Below, piece by piece: positions 5,416-5,741 of a stretch of DNA of 5,741 nt. Every line of letters starts with the position of its first letter. Within the stretch, counting starts at the first letter, position 1. The notes below the pieces were generated by a model. The model worked only from the letters and a program-made list of their open reading frames with translations. It did no database searches and was not told the origin of the DNA. The position numbers were made by a program, and so were the translations under genes. Source of the DNA: Bacteroidales bacterium UBA6229 (lineage in GTDB: Bacteria > Bacteroidota > Bacteroidia > Bacteroidales > F082); contig DJWN01000067.1 of the NCBI GenBank assembly GCA_002440975.1, positions 1 to 5,741 of the forward strand, given 5' to 3'.

Positions 5416-5741
5416 ATGCGTAAATTTTTATTAGGATTTATGCTATTGGCAACTCATTTTGCCTTTGCACAAAATAATTACAATGCCTGCGGAAGCCAAA
5501 GCGGATTGTGGGATTACGACTCTGTTTTTGTGAGTTGCGACATCATTGTTCCGGCAGGCGAACAGCTTGTTATTGCGCCAAATACAACCGTGCTTTTCGA
5601 AGATTATTTTAGCATCCATGTGCTGGGCAGTGTGGATGCACGTGCCAGCTATAACCAGCCTGTAAGCTTTACAATTGCTGATACCAGCGGATTTGCAGAT
5701 TATCACAGCACATCAGGTGGTTGGAATGGTTTCCGGTTTGA
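5416..5741 (+). CDS. Secreted, probably beta-helix-type surface protein, N-terminus only (3' end outside window)
   Basis: The frame opens at ATG 5416 and is still open at the right edge after 108 codons plus two bases. It starts with a classical signal peptide: MRK, a hydrophobic core LLGFMLLATHFAF, and a likely cut after A18 (AFA before QNN). The mature part reads SGLWDYDSVFVSCDIIVPAG (29-48), then LVIAPNTTVLF (51-61), then IHVLGSVDARAS (67-78), a phenylalanine-containing strand PVSFTIADTSGF (82-93) and GGWNGFRF (101-108). This succession (an opening tryptophan-containing strand, a VP-G turn, a short strand reading like PGT-V-F, a G-L/V-A-G-like turn, then GGW-G-RF) is the usual start of right-handed parallel beta-helix repeat proteins that Bacteroidota secrete, often with a C-terminal type IX sorting domain. 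That C-terminus is not visible here. C24 and C41 could form a disulfide. The 12-bp inverted repeat directly upstream may control it. Gene reality is strong; ligand and role are unknown. Confidence 0.85.
   Translation, partial: MRKFLLGFMLLATHFAFAQNNYNACGSQSGLWDYDSVFVSCDIIVPAGEQLVIAPNTTVLFEDYFSIHVLGSVDARASYNQPVSFTIADTSGFADYHSTSGGWNGFRF

Noticed and set aside
5443..5706. 87-codon open frame on the minus strand near the right edge
   Set aside because: It lies wholly antisense to the signal-peptide-bearing gene at 5416, whose protein pattern is convincing; the minus-strand product has no recognisable features.
1..5741. CRISPR array, insertion sequence or defence operon
   Set aside because: No regularly spaced repeats, transposase motifs, terminal inverted repeats, or nuclease/helicase sets typical of defence systems are present; RecJ here is the ordinary housekeeping type.

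Overview
The window looks like chromosomal DNA of a Bacteroidota member, probably of the Bacteroidales/Marinilabiliales type. The grounds are moderate-to-low GC content, AT-rich gene starts without clear Shine-Dalgarno sequences, upstream matches to the Bacteroidota -7 promoter element TAnnTTTG, and a gene set familiar from that phylum: a bacterial GH3 protein, a short SprT-like protein, and a secreted beta-helix-type surface protein. The genus cannot be fixed from this sequence.

Layout from left to right. Bases 1-848 (+) are the C-terminal half of the single-strand exonuclease RecJ, cut by the window edge. It converges on a minus-strand cluster. In transcription order (right to left) the cluster holds a SprT-like metalloprotease-fold protein (4440-3820), a GH3-family acyl-adenylate/amide synthetase homologue (3743-2202), a LysE-type exporter (2185-1529) and an HdeD/DUF308 six-helix membrane protein (1510-953). 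The last three genes are 16 and 18 bases apart and are very likely one operon. A promoter-like sequence lies just upstream of the GH3 gene.

Bases 4441-4803 form a 363-base divergent intergenic region. It holds a perfect 14-bp palindrome beside a stretch resembling the 3' end of a tRNA, then a very AT-rich segment with a -7 promoter match. From there the plus strand carries a membrane-anchored DUF302 protein (4804-5277). It also carries the start of a secreted, probably cell-surface, beta-helix-like protein (5416 to beyond 5741). That last gene runs off the window and opens directly behind a 12-bp perfect inverted repeat that spans its promoter/leader region.

Functionally, RecJ and the SprT-like protein are housekeeping or DNA-repair-type genes. 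The GH3-LysE-HdeD operon is the most suggestive unit: a putative acyl-acid activating/conjugating enzyme beside a small-molecule exporter and a second membrane protein. Coupling of synthesis to export is an inference from gene order only. I see no CRISPR array, transposase, toxin-antitoxin pair or recognisable defence system.
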